21,863 nt of DNA from Euryarchaeota archaeon UBA623 (GTDB lineage Archaea > Thermoplasmatota > Poseidoniia > Poseidoniales > Thalassarchaeaceae), in contig DAUV01000097.1 in NCBI GenBank assembly GCA_002505325.1, positions 2,452 to 24,314 of the forward strand, given 5' to 3'. The notes below the pieces were generated by a model. That model worked only from the letters and a program-made list of their open reading frames with translations, was not told the origin of the DNA and made no database searches. Below, one piece after another: positions 15,077-21,793 of this stretch. Position 1 is the stretch's first letter; each line of letters begins with the position of its first letter. The position numbers were made by a program, and so were the translations under genes.

Positions 15077-15670
15077 TCACCTTGACGGGGAGATGAGGAG
15101 GTCCGCGAGATGGTTCATCGCCCTGGCTCTGTGTGTGATTTCACTTCTTTTGCCTTCTCCCCACTCCCCAAAGGTGCGCCCATCACCCTCGTCAGGGATG
15201 AAGATAGGGTCGTAGCCGAACCCTTGATCCCCTCTAATTTTCTCGGAGATTCTACCTCTGCAAACGCCTGTACTGCTCCACTTCACGACTCCATCGGACA
15301 CGATGGCGATCGCCCTATACTCGGCACCCCTCTGCCGATTGTCGGTCAGCATCCCAAGTAATCCTTCCAGACCGATTTCCCTCTCTACATCAGATGATTC
15401 AGCTCCCGGCCAGTTCTCGAAAGCATCGAGGAAGACTCCGGAATCTTCGACCATGATTGCAAATCCCTCAAACTCGGTGCCGCGTATCAGTTTGAGCGCC
15501 TGATCGATCTTGGCCTCAGCCACAGCTTCTAGGCCAAGTTCCTTCGGCTCCTCGAAGTCAGGAGGAACACCATCGACCAGTAATTGCTCGACGCGGTGGC
15601 CGGATAGTTCCAGTACTGCGGACGCCTCCTCCACTTTGTTGAGATTGCTGGTTGCGAACAGTATCCTCAT
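15077..15670 (-). CDS. rdgB: XTP/dITP diphosphatase (Ham1/RdgB family)
   Basis: House-cleaning pyrophosphatase that hydrolyses ITP, dITP and XTP to monophosphates and keeps deaminated purines out of nucleic acids; 197 residues from ATG 15670. Family motifs are TSNLNKVEEA at the N-terminus (substrate phosphate binding), MVEDSGVFLDAFENWPGAES with the catalytic Asp/Glu, GFGYDPIFIP, and KRSEITHRARAM near the end (the usual KxxxSHRxxA with Thr for Ser). ATG 15670 is preferred over GTG 15673 because GGATAGG lies seven bases upstream. It starts only eight bases after the bud32 stop, so the two are cotranscribed. Association of rdgB with bud32 or a kae1-bud32 fusion is, as I recall, seen in other archaea. 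Confidence 0.95.
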   Translation of the reverse strand: MRILFATSNLNKVEEASAVLELSGHRVEQLLVDGVPPDFEEPKELGLEAVAEAKIDQALKLIRGTEFEGFAIMVEDSGVFLDAFENWPGAESSDVEREIGLEGLLGMLTDNRQRGAEYRAIAIVSDGVVKWSSTGVCRGRISEKIRGDQGFGYDPIFIPDEGDGRTFGEWGEGKRSEITHRARAMNHLADLLISPSR

Positions 15671-15678
15671 CACATCGC

Positions 15679-16335
15679 CTATCCGTGATATCTGACCCTA
15701 CCTCTGATAGCGTCGAACCTAGAGATGACATCACTGGCTCCAAATTCACCTCCTCTGTCTCTGAGGTAACCATCGACCATTGCCTCCACAGCACCTTCAA
15801 ACTCGGAGTGACTAGCCGTCAGACATTCGTTGAGGACTTGCAGATCCAGTCCCATGTGCTCAAGTTCGGGTGAAATCCTAGCGAGGCCGAAATCAATCAA
15901 ACTCAGAGAGCCCGAGGCATCGACTAGTATGTTGTGCGTGGTCATGTCTCCATGGGAGAAACCTTCCTCATGCAAACTCCTGATTAGCGCCCCGGTGGAC
16001 TTGACCATGGCGAGATCTGCTGAACCGTCTCTGAGAGCATCGTACAGAGGCATACCTTCCATGCGAGAGAGCAGCATCCAGCCTCCCTCGACATCTAAAT
16101 CGTACAGAGAGGGTGAAGGAAAGCCAATGAGATGTAGTTTGCCAAGAACTCGGGCCTCCACTGAAAGGCGCTGGCGTGTCAGCCTGCGGTCTAAATCAGG
16201 GTGTCTGTAGCCTCGTGGTCTACGCATTTTCAGGACTGCTGACTTGCCCATCCAGGTACCAGCTGTGACAGTAGCCTCCGCACCCTCATGAAGCACTTCG
16301 GAAGGTTCCCACATCGGTATGGTGGCGGTTCCCAT
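15679..16335 (-). CDS. bud32: KEOPS complex kinase/ATPase Bud32
   Basis: Small RIO-like protein kinase/ATPase of the KEOPS complex, which makes t6A37 on ANN-decoding tRNAs together with Kae1. Visible kinase elements: GAEATV (degenerate glycine loop), the ATP lysine in AVLKMRRPRGYRHPDLD (the Bud32 K.R..K.YR.P.LD motif), the helix-C Glu in VEARVLG, the catalytic loop HGDMTTHN and IDFGLA. The C-terminal RGRVRYHG matches the Arg-rich tail of Bud32. 218 residues from ATG 16335, chosen because CGGAG (16340-16344) lies four bases upstream; the frame extends to ATG 16374, but that would run into the divergent nadA region. It is stand-alone, not fused to Kae1, which is not in this window. It is the first gene of the minus-strand operon. 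Confidence 0.93.
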   Translation of the reverse strand: MGTATIPMWEPSEVLHEGAEATVTAGTWMGKSAVLKMRRPRGYRHPDLDRRLTRQRLSVEARVLGKLHLIGFPSPSLYDLDVEGGWMLLSRMEGMPLYDALRDGSADLAMVKSTGALIRSLHEEGFSHGDMTTHNILVDASGSLSLIDFGLARISPELEHMGLDLQVLNECLTASHSEFEGAVEAMVDGYLRDRGGEFGASDVISRFDAIRGRVRYHG

Positions 16336-16339
16336 GCAA

Positions 16340-16344
16340 CTCCG
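16340..16344 (-). promoter_or_regulatory. Ribosome-binding site deciding the bud32 start
   Basis: The minus strand reads CGGAG four bases before ATG 16335. The in-frame ATGs at 16374 and 16314 lack such a motif. Confidence 0.5.
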
Positions 16345-16392
16345 AGATGAGATGCCTTGAAAGCGGTTGCACATAACGAAGGCTTGGGAGAC

Positions 16393-17496
16393 ATGACAAT
16401 CGAGCTTCCGGCCGCTCCGATGCCACGTGGCAGTCTAATTCCGGGTTCTTATTCAGAATTCGAGATTGAGATGGAGGCAATACGTTTGCAAAGTGCCATT
16501 AAGCAGCCAGTGAGGTGGAGTTTGGATACCTGCAGGGCGATTGCACCACTCACTCTGGAGATTAACAATCTGAAGCGGGAGAACGATGTTTTCCTAATTG
16601 CCCACTCCTATCAGACCCCGGATATCACTTATGGCGTAGCCGACTCTGTGGCTGACAGTTACGCGCTTTCAAAGGAGGCTCGGGACGCCCCTCAACAGGC
16701 TATCCTGTTCTCCAGCGTTCGTTTCATGGCCGAGACCGCTAAGATAGTCAGCCCCCACAAACTTGTGCTCCACCCATCTCCCGAGGCGGGCTGCTCTTTG
16801 AGCGATGGTATTACCGCTCAGGACATCCGTGACCTCAAGCGGAAACACCCCGGAGTCCCCGTCGTGTGCTACATCAATACCAGTGCTGAGGTCAAGGCCG
16901 AGTGCGATGTCTGCGTAACCAGCAGCAATTACATGAGCATCTGCGAGATGCTTCCGGGTGACAGCCTAATCTTCGTCCCTGACCGTTTCATGGGTAAGCA
17001 TCTGCAGAACCATTTGGTAGGAAAGAAGGAAGTAATCGTATTCGATGGGGAGTGCGAGGTGCACGCTGCATTCACAGGTGATAAGATTCGTAACTGGAGG
17101 AGGCGCACTGCTGCGGTCGGCATCAATCTGAAGGTACTCAGTCATCCTGAGTGTGATGCCGAAGTAATAGAGGAGAGTGATTTCGTCGGTAGCAGCGAGG
17201 TGTTGATGAACGAGGCACTTCGCCTAGCCTCGGAGGGAAACAAGGATTTGATGCTAATCACCGAGTGTGGTACTGCTGATAGGGTGATGGCGGAGTCTGA
17301 CGATGATCTAAACCTGATAGGAGCATGTGTGATGTGCCCTCACATGAAGACGACCCAACTCGAGGACATTCTACAGGCACTCAGAAATCCTCGTCCCGAG
17401 CAGGTCATCGAACTCGATGCAGATGTCATTGAGAGAGCGAGAAGCAGCCTCGATGAGATGTTCCGACTCACTGAGCAATCAGTTTCGGCGTTCTGA
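16393..17496 (+). CDS. nadA: Quinolinate synthase A
   Basis: [4Fe-4S] enzyme that condenses iminoaspartate with dihydroxyacetone phosphate to quinolinate in NAD synthesis; 367 residues from ATG 16393. Landmarks: LIAHSYQTPDI, GVADSVADSYALSKEA, FMAETAKIVSP followed by EAGCSLSDG, CYINTSAEVKAECDVCVTSSN, GECEVHAAF, SHPECDAEV and CPHMKTTQLEDI. The three expected cluster cysteines are most likely C174 (VCVTSSN), C221 (GECEVH) and C315 (MCPHMK). The usual CCTSSN is CVTSSN here, so which of C171 and C174 is the ligand needs alignment. The frame extends to TTG 16357, but ATG 16393 has GAAGG and GGGAG upstream and leaves room for the divergent bud32 start. The 3' end overlaps the PAP2 gene on the opposite strand by 18 bases. 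nadB and nadC are not in the window. Confidence 0.96.
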   Translation: MTIELPAAPMPRGSLIPGSYSEFEIEMEAIRLQSAIKQPVRWSLDTCRAIAPLTLEINNLKRENDVFLIAHSYQTPDITYGVADSVADSYALSKEARDAPQQAILFSSVRFMAETAKIVSPHKLVLHPSPEAGCSLSDGITAQDIRDLKRKHPGVPVVCYINTSAEVKAECDVCVTSSNYMSICEMLPGDSLIFVPDRFMGKHLQNHLVGKKEVIVFDGECEVHAAFTGDKIRNWRRRTAAVGINLKVLSHPECDAEVIEESDFVGSSEVLMNEALRLASEGNKDLMLITECGTADRVMAESDDDLNLIGACVMCPHMKTTQLEDILQALRNPRPEQVIELDADVIERARSSLDEMFRLTEQSVSAF

Positions 17497-19566
17497 GGCG
17501 GCTTGGTACGCCCACAGGAACAATAGTGGTATCAACATCAGGATTGCTGCTTGCAGAATCACTGATGAGTATGGCTGAAAAGTCTCTCCTGAATATACCT
17601 TGAGAGAGGATGTCCCGTCAGAATCAACCTCGACCCAAGCTACGTCCTCCAGCAGCACTTGGGGATCCAACTGATTGACATCGTCGTCGTGGGTTATCGC
17701 TAGAGTAGTGTTCGCATCGATGTCATGTAAGTAGACGTCATTGGCCGTTGCTACTTCTTCAGGGTCCAGCGACGGATCCCAGAAAGGTATCTGGAGGAAT
17801 GCAACGCGTCCGTGAGCGACGCTTGGAGATGATGACTGCCAAATCGGGTCGGAGAGCAAAGTCTGCTCTCCGGTCAGTATGTCCACCAGAACAGTTCGGT
17901 TGACTGGGCCGACATCGACTACCGCGACAACCCAAGACGGATCCATGTCGATGTCAATAATCTCCGCTTCACTGTAGTTTACTGCGATACCGGAGATCTC
18001 CTCCAAGTACTCATCCTCATCCTCGGAGGCCGTTACATCCAGAGTCAGACTGATGGAGATGCTACCTGAAATCGAAGTTACGTTCACAGTAGGTGAGGAC
18101 GATGCTCCAACAGCCCACGCCACCAACTGCTCGGATGCGGCTACGATTGAAAATGCCCCCTCGGATACTACTGTGGTGACAGGTACCTGCTCGTCATCCA
18201 CAATCTCCAGATAATCTTCGTGGACCATTATCAGCAGAGGCTGACCTGTCACCGATTCAGCTATGGTTACATCGAGCAACACTTCGCTCTCGTTGCGACT
18301 GAACTTCGGAGTGAACTCGGTGCCGATTGACTCAAGATCGTAGTAATCCAACCTATGTGAGTCGTGAAGCACCAGTGAGGAGCCCGAGATGACAACGGCT
18401 GGTGAAAATCCCCATGGCTCACCCGAGATTATACTACCTTGCTCGGCACTCACATTCCAGACGCTTATCGAGACACCCATGGATTCAGGGTCCTCCTCAA
18501 CCGAAACCAGCCACCCGTCAGAGCCGGCAGCTGACGTCGGCCACTCCACTCCCTCGACAGGAAAGTCCTGATGCGTGGCATCCCATAGCAACACTAAGCC
18601 AGTGGAGAGGAGTAGTGCTGCGATTATCGCACTGGTCTGCTTCCTGCTCGGCTCCCTTAGTGGTCTGAACACAGAGATAATGCTGCTGACTGTACCTCGG
18701 ATTGACTTACTCGGATCTGCGATAGCGCGCGCCAGCCTGCGGCTGAATAAACGCTCATCTGCAACATTCCACAATGGCTGATTGGTCTTAGAAGTCATCT
18801 GGACTGCTATGATTCCTACTGCCATGCCGCCGATGATGTCTACTATCCAGTGAATGCCGAGGTAGATGATGGTGAATGCAGTCAACATTGTGAACATCAT
18901 CAGGAAGTTGCAGTACTTCTCCCACCTGCCGTCATCATCCCATCTTTGCATGGTCAGCCAGATTGCGAATGGCAGCCCAATGTGCAGGCTGGGCATACCG
19001 TTAGAGAACGGATCTATGCGTGTGAACCAGTTATTGATTTCGGGAGTCAGGTCGTAAGCGATGGTCTGCATAGCCGGAATGTGATTCCCGGTCACTCCTA
19101 CGTTGAAGAACAGGTAGAATGGGATGGCTATGACGTAGACCCAAAACATCGACAGCGACACCCTGTCAGCCATGTGCCTGTCATCGAAGTATATTGGATA
19201 CAGGAAGGAGGCGAAGGTGGCGGTCATGAAGCCCATGACGTAGAAGTGAGTAAGCGCTTCGTCGAGGAACATGTTACGGAGCCCCTGCTGTACCCACAGC
19301 ACAATGTCGCCTTCTATGGCATACACATAGGGAGTCATATCGATCTGGGTGTTAGCCATCAGAGTCCTGTCCATGCCATCCAGCAGATCCTTCCAGAGAT
19401 AGACTGAGAAGACCACAATCATATGCGCCCAGTAGCGTCTGAACATGTCAATGAAACCGTCAAGACTGAGTTTCGCATACTTCGGCTTGAACAACGGCAT
19501 CATCGCTATGCTGAGTATGATTGCACCTGTGACCCAGGTGATGTAGATGCCAGTGCCCGCTGCCAT
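17479..19566 (-). CDS. PAP2-superfamily membrane phosphatase fused to an extracytoplasmic beta-propeller-like domain
   Basis: 695 residues. The N-terminal ~255 residues hold about six hydrophobic helices with a PAP2_3 (Aur1/inositol-phosphotransferase-like) active site: PSLH at 192-195, H239 and D243 in YLGIHWIVDIIGG. The first PAP2 motif (KxxxxxxRP) is not obvious, as is common in that branch. A linker of ~50 residues and another helix (~312-328) lead to a ~340-residue Asp/Ser-rich, strand-rich region with several sequons. Its end (SPSVAHGRVAFLQI, then VYLHDIDANTTLAITHD and LDPQVLLEDVAWVE) has the spacing of TolB/WD40-like blades. A final helix (~672-690) and a short basic tail close it. The likely activity is a lipid phosphatase or phospholipid head-group transfer at the membrane; the substrate is unknown. 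Mrp lies 60 bases upstream on the same strand. Confidence 0.87.
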   Translation of the reverse strand: MAAGTGIYITWVTGAIILSIAMMPLFKPKYAKLSLDGFIDMFRRYWAHMIVVFSVYLWKDLLDGMDRTLMANTQIDMTPYVYAIEGDIVLWVQQGLRNMFLDEALTHFYVMGFMTATFASFLYPIYFDDRHMADRVSLSMFWVYVIAIPFYLFFNVGVTGNHIPAMQTIAYDLTPEINNWFTRIDPFSNGMPSLHIGLPFAIWLTMQRWDDDGRWEKYCNFLMMFTMLTAFTIIYLGIHWIVDIIGGMAVGIIAVQMTSKTNQPLWNVADERLFSRRLARAIADPSKSIRGTVSSIISVFRPLREPSRKQTSAIIAALLLSTGLVLLWDATHQDFPVEGVEWPTSAAGSDGWLVSVEEDPESMGVSISVWNVSAEQGSIISGEPWGFSPAVVISGSSLVLHDSHRLDYYDLESIGTEFTPKFSRNESEVLLDVTIAESVTGQPLLIMVHEDYLEIVDDEQVPVTTVVSEGAFSIVAASEQLVAWAVGASSSPTVNVTSISGSISISLTLDVTASEDEDEYLEEISGIAVNYSEAEIIDIDMDPSWVVAVVDVGPVNRTVLVDILTGEQTLLSDPIWQSSSPSVAHGRVAFLQIPFWDPSLDPEEVATANDVYLHDIDANTTLAITHDDDVNQLDPQVLLEDVAWVEVDSDGTSSLKVYSGETFQPYSSVILQAAILMLIPLLFLWAYQAASERRN

Positions 19567-19608
19567 GCCCTGTACTTTTCGGGTCGTGAGCGCGTCATCA
19601 AGTCGACC

Positions 19609-19621
19609 CCTCTGCGAGAGG
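19609..19621. repeat. Small hairpin just after the mrp stop
   Basis: CCTCT and AGAGG flank the three-base loop GCG, six bases downstream of the mrp stop codon on the minus strand. No T-tract follows, so it is at most a weak 3'-end structure before the PAP2 gene. Confidence 0.3.
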
Positions 19622-19626
19622 CTCTG

Positions 19627-20640
19627 TCAAGTAATGCGCACCTGAGGTCCGGAGCCCTCTTCGAGGGTGGCCAGAATGTTGTCCACTATCGAGTCGAACG
19701 AGCTCGCTGTATCGCCGTCGGGCTCAGCAATAATTCGATGCACCCCGTCATCACCCCCTCTGACTATCCCAGGATCGAAAGGCAGGGAGCCGAGGAACGG
19801 CACATCCAGTTCTGTGGCGGCGGAGGCACCACCTCCGGACTTGAAGACATCCAGAGTCAGTGACCAGTCGCCCGCTTCATCAGCCAACGCCTGCAGAGGT
19901 ACACCTGCCGGCCCCATTACCGAGACCTCGGTACTAGGCTCGGCTGTACCTCGGATAGTGTAACCACTCATGTTCTCGACCACGCCTAGCACAGGGACAG
20001 AGAGTGTCTTTGCGAAGTTGATCGACTTGCGACTATCGAGCAGCGCCACCTCCTGAGGCGTAGTGACGATTACCACACCATCAATTCCCGGCAGATTCTG
20101 GCTGACTGTGAGAGGTTCGTCACTGGTTCCGGGAGGGAAGTCGATGATGAGAGCGTCGAGCTCACCCCAAGCCACGTCACCAATGAACTGCTGGATAGCC
20201 CCGAGCTTAATTGGCCCCCTCCATATAACCGGCTTGTCAGGATCCTCGAGCAGGAAAGCCATCGAGATTACCTTCAGCCCGTGAGGACCAGGAGCGGGAT
20301 GTATCTGACCATCTTCGACATTCAGCTCGGCTGCCTCTATGCCAAGCATCTTTGGCACATTAGGGCCGGTGATATCGATGTCCATCAAACCGACTTTCAT
20401 GCCCCTACGCGCGAGGCACAATGCGAGCCCCGTTGCGACGGTGGACTTGCCCACACCTCCTTTGCCGGATAGCACCATGACCTTGTGCTTGATATCCTCG
20501 TCTAGTTTGGTTATCCGCAACTTGCGTTGCATCTGTTGGTAGGCCTGCTCCATCTGCGCTTTCTGCTCAAGAGAACCACCATCTTCGGCAGTCTTCTCAT
20601 CTGAATCACCCGTATGGTGGCTGATTGGTGAATCTGTCAT
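19627..20640 (-). CDS. Mrp/ApbC/NBP35-family P-loop ATPase lacking the CxxC site
   Basis: 337 residues. Clear Mrp-type MinD/SIMIBI ATPase: deviant Walker A GKGGVGKST (59-67), GLMDIDITGPNVPKMLG, DFPPGTSDEPLT, VTTPQEVALLDSRKSINF, VLGVVENMSGY, and VPFLGSLPFDPGIVRGGDDG at the end. The first ~45 residues are a hydrophilic, Gln-rich helix. Family members usually carry [4Fe-4S] clusters bridged by a CPxC pair right after ENMS; here that segment reads GYTIRGTAEPSTEV with no Cys. The only cysteine in the whole protein is C75, next to the P-loop helix. Classical Fe-S carrier function is therefore doubtful. Start ATG 20640 has no ribosome-binding site but a TATA-like AAGTATG upstream. The PAP2 gene follows on the same strand. 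Confidence 0.93.
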   Translation of the reverse strand: MTDSPISHHTGDSDEKTAEDGGSLEQKAQMEQAYQQMQRKLRITKLDEDIKHKVMVLSGKGGVGKSTVATGLALCLARRGMKVGLMDIDITGPNVPKMLGIEAAELNVEDGQIHPAPGPHGLKVISMAFLLEDPDKPVIWRGPIKLGAIQQFIGDVAWGELDALIIDFPPGTSDEPLTVSQNLPGIDGVVIVTTPQEVALLDSRKSINFAKTLSVPVLGVVENMSGYTIRGTAEPSTEVSVMGPAGVPLQALADEAGDWSLTLDVFKSGGGASAATELDVPFLGSLPFDPGIVRGGDDGVHRIIAEPDGDTASSFDSIVDNILATLEEGSGPQVRIT

Positions 20641-20660
20641 GTCACGCTCGCGGCATGAGG

Positions 20661-20671
20661 CATACTTGAAT
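20661..20671 (-). promoter_or_regulatory. Candidate TATA box of the mrp-like gene
   Basis: The minus strand reads ATTCAAGTATG 21-31 bases before ATG 20640, with no Shine-Dalgarno between; this suggests a leaderless transcript. Confidence 0.35.
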
Positions 20672-20722
20672 TCTGTTCAGACATTCTAAGACTCCGTATT
20701 GCGAATATTGTGGTTTAGTTCA

Positions 20723-20728
20723 TTAAAT
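20723..20728 (+). promoter_or_regulatory. Candidate TATA box of the ArsC-like gene
   Basis: TTAAAT lies 21-26 bases before ATG 20749. A weak AGGA (about 20740) lies six bases before the ATG, so either leaderless or Shine-Dalgarno initiation is possible. Confidence 0.35.
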
Positions 20729-20748
20729 CCGGACCATACAGGATTGCC

Positions 20749-21108
20749 ATGCGACTGCTGTTTGTCTGTGTCGGCAACACCTGCCGCAGTCAGATGGCCG
20801 AGGCTGTAGCTAAGCACATGGGCCATGAGGCCCAATCTGCTGGAACGAACCCTGGCCCTGCAGTGGCCCAGGACGCAATCAAGGTGACCGGAGAGATTGG
20901 CATAGAAATGAGCGGGCAGTACCCCAAATCAATCGATGATATCGTCATCACAGGTTTCGACTGGATAGTCAGTATGGGTTGTGGTGTCGAATGTCCAACC
21001 CTACCGATGGACGATGATTGGGGACTAGAGGACCCGGTGGGCCGGGGTGAGGCTTTCTACAGAAAAACTCTCGAAGAAATCAAGCAGCGGCTCCTAACAC
21101 TGGATTGA
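20749..21108 (+). CDS. Low-molecular-weight phosphatase-fold arsenate reductase (ArsC)-like protein
   Basis: 119 residues with the LMW protein-tyrosine-phosphatase fold. The P-loop C7-VGNTC-R13-S matches the CX5R site, and the general-acid Asp is in LEDPVG (D95). Two further cysteines, C78 and C82 in MGCGVECP, lie where thioredoxin-coupled arsenate reductases keep their redox pair, and SAGTNPGPAV, DISGQ-like EMSGQ and KSIDDI are typical of that group. It would reduce arsenate to arsenite by way of C7-C78-C82, but the C-x3-C spacing is shorter than in plasmid pI258 ArsC, and a protein-tyrosine phosphatase role is possible. No arsenite pump or ArsR regulator is nearby. It is a single-gene unit followed by tRNA-Gly. 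Confidence 0.88.
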   Translation: MRLLFVCVGNTCRSQMAEAVAKHMGHEAQSAGTNPGPAVAQDAIKVTGEIGIEMSGQYPKSIDDIVITGFDWIVSMGCGVECPTLPMDDDWGLEDPVGRGEAFYRKTLEEIKQRLLTLD

Positions 21109-21121
21109 GATAAACCGACGC

Positions 21122-21130
21122 TTAGAAAAG
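21122..21130 (+). promoter_or_regulatory. Candidate TATA box of tRNA-Gly(GCC)
   Basis: TTAGAAAAG lies 25-33 bases before the mature tRNA 5' end, the usual place of an archaeal tRNA promoter. It is embedded in a small hairpin, CGCTT-AGAA-AAGCG (21119-21132), which might instead be a 3' structure of the ArsC-like transcript. Confidence 0.35.
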
Positions 21131-21154
21131 CGATTCTAGTTTCCCGGATTCCAC

Positions 21155-21229
21155 ACGAGTGTAGTGTAGTGGTTATCACCGGGCGTTGCCAACGCCTGAA
21201 CCCGGGTTCAAATCCCGGCACTCGTACCA
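21155..21229 (+). tRNA. tRNA-Gly (anticodon GCC)
   Basis: A full cloverleaf folds by eye. The acceptor stem is ACGAGTG/CACTCGT (seven pairs), and a three-pair D stem GTG/CAC encloses TAGTGGTTAT. The anticodon stem GGGCG/CGCCT has loop TTGCCAA, giving anticodon GCC at 21188-21190. The variable loop is four bases, and the T arm is CCGGG-TTCAAAT-CCCGG. The discriminator is A and the CCA end is encoded (21227-21229). It reads GGC/GGU glycine codons. The first acceptor pair is A-U, unlike the G-C of the second tRNA-Gly in this window. Confidence 0.95.
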
Positions 21230-21280
21230 TTCGATTGTTACGGATGCCCTCAAATCGTCTGCAGAAACGTCTTCGACAGA

Positions 21281-21289
21281 TTCAATATG
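21281..21289 (+). promoter_or_regulatory. Candidate TATA box of the ACT-domain gene
   Basis: TTCAATATG lies 22-30 bases before ATG 21311. The bases between are pyrimidine-rich with no ribosome-binding site, so a leaderless mRNA is likely. It is probably the promoter of the following tRNA-Gly(CCC) too. Confidence 0.45.
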
Positions 21290-21310
21290 TGATGCCCCTG
21301 ACTCCACATC

Positions 21311-21655
21311 ATGAAAGAATTCAGAATCAACATGAGTGATGAACCAGGTTCTCTAGCTGAGCTCTGCGAGACCATCGCTTCGAAAGATGTCAACATACTG
21401 GCTATCGTTGCAATATCAGGTGAATCCGCATCTGCTGCGATTCTGACCGACAACGCAGATGCTACCTCTGCGGCGCTCGATGGCATTGGTGCCGATTACT
21501 CGGTAGCAGAACTCAAGTCAGCCAAGTTAGATCACAAGCCAGGATCTTTGGCCGCCTTCACAAGAGGGATGGGTAATTCCGGGGTCAACCTCACATCGCT
21601 GTATGTCATGTCAATAGACGGCGACAGCGCCACCATTGGTTACACCACCGACTGA
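21311..21655 (+). CDS. Small protein of two ACT domains
   Basis: 114 residues in two tandem ACT-like units. The first covers ~1-66 (MKEFRINMSDEPGSLAELCETIASKDVNILAIVAISG split over its strand and helix) and the second ~67-114 (SAKLDHKPGSLAAFTRGMGNSGVNLTSLYVM). Each contains the hallmark ligand loop xPGSLA followed by a helix and GVN or DVN. ACT pairs usually bind amino acids and control enzymes or transcription; there is no catalytic or DNA-binding domain here. ATG 21311 is preceded by a TATA-like box at leaderless spacing. The stop lies five bases before the mature 5' end of tRNA-Gly(CCC), so the tRNA must be processed from the same transcript or be promoted from within the coding region. 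The ligand is unknown. Confidence 0.87.
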   Translation: MKEFRINMSDEPGSLAELCETIASKDVNILAIVAISGESASAAILTDNADATSAALDGIGADYSVAELKSAKLDHKPGSLAAFTRGMGNSGVNLTSLYVMSIDGDSATIGYTTD

Positions 21656-21660
21656 TGCAA

Positions 21661-21735
21661 GCGGACATGGTCTAGTGGTTATGACAGTAGGTTCCCAACC
21701 TGCTAACCCGGGTTCAACTCCCGGTGTCCGCACCA
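21661..21735 (+). tRNA. tRNA-Gly (anticodon CCC)
   Basis: Cloverleaf by eye: acceptor GCGGACA/TGTCCGC, D stem GTC/GAC with loop TAGTGGTTAT, anticodon stem GTAGG/CCTGC with loop TTCCCAA (anticodon CCC, 21694-21696), T arm CCGGG-TTCAACT-CCCGG, discriminator A, and encoded CCA (21733-21735). It reads GGG. No promoter-like sequence lies in the 30 bases upstream, which are coding for the ACT protein. Confidence 0.95.
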
Positions 21736-21793
21736 ATCGCACACTCTTCGATTGAGCAACCCTAATGCGCGAATCAGGATTCGAACGGCCACA

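Noticed and set aside
14472..15215. A 247-codon plus-strand frame antisense to the proline-rich membrane protein
   Set aside because: Ser/Thr/Gly-rich low-complexity shadow; it runs across the gap and into rdgB, with no motif.
18850..19407. A 185-codon open frame antisense to the PAP2 gene
   Set aside because: His/Val/Glu-rich translation typical of an antisense shadow of a membrane protein gene; the real gene on the minus strand has clear catalytic motifs.
20749..21108. An arsenic resistance operon
   Set aside because: Only the ArsC-like gene is present; no ArsR, ArsB/Acr3 or ArsM lies beside it, so no operon is claimed.
21230..21753. Shared TTCGATTG downstream of both tRNA-Gly genes as possible attachment-site repeats
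   Set aside because: Only eight bases, at different distances from the tRNAs, and no integrase or mobile gene is in the window.
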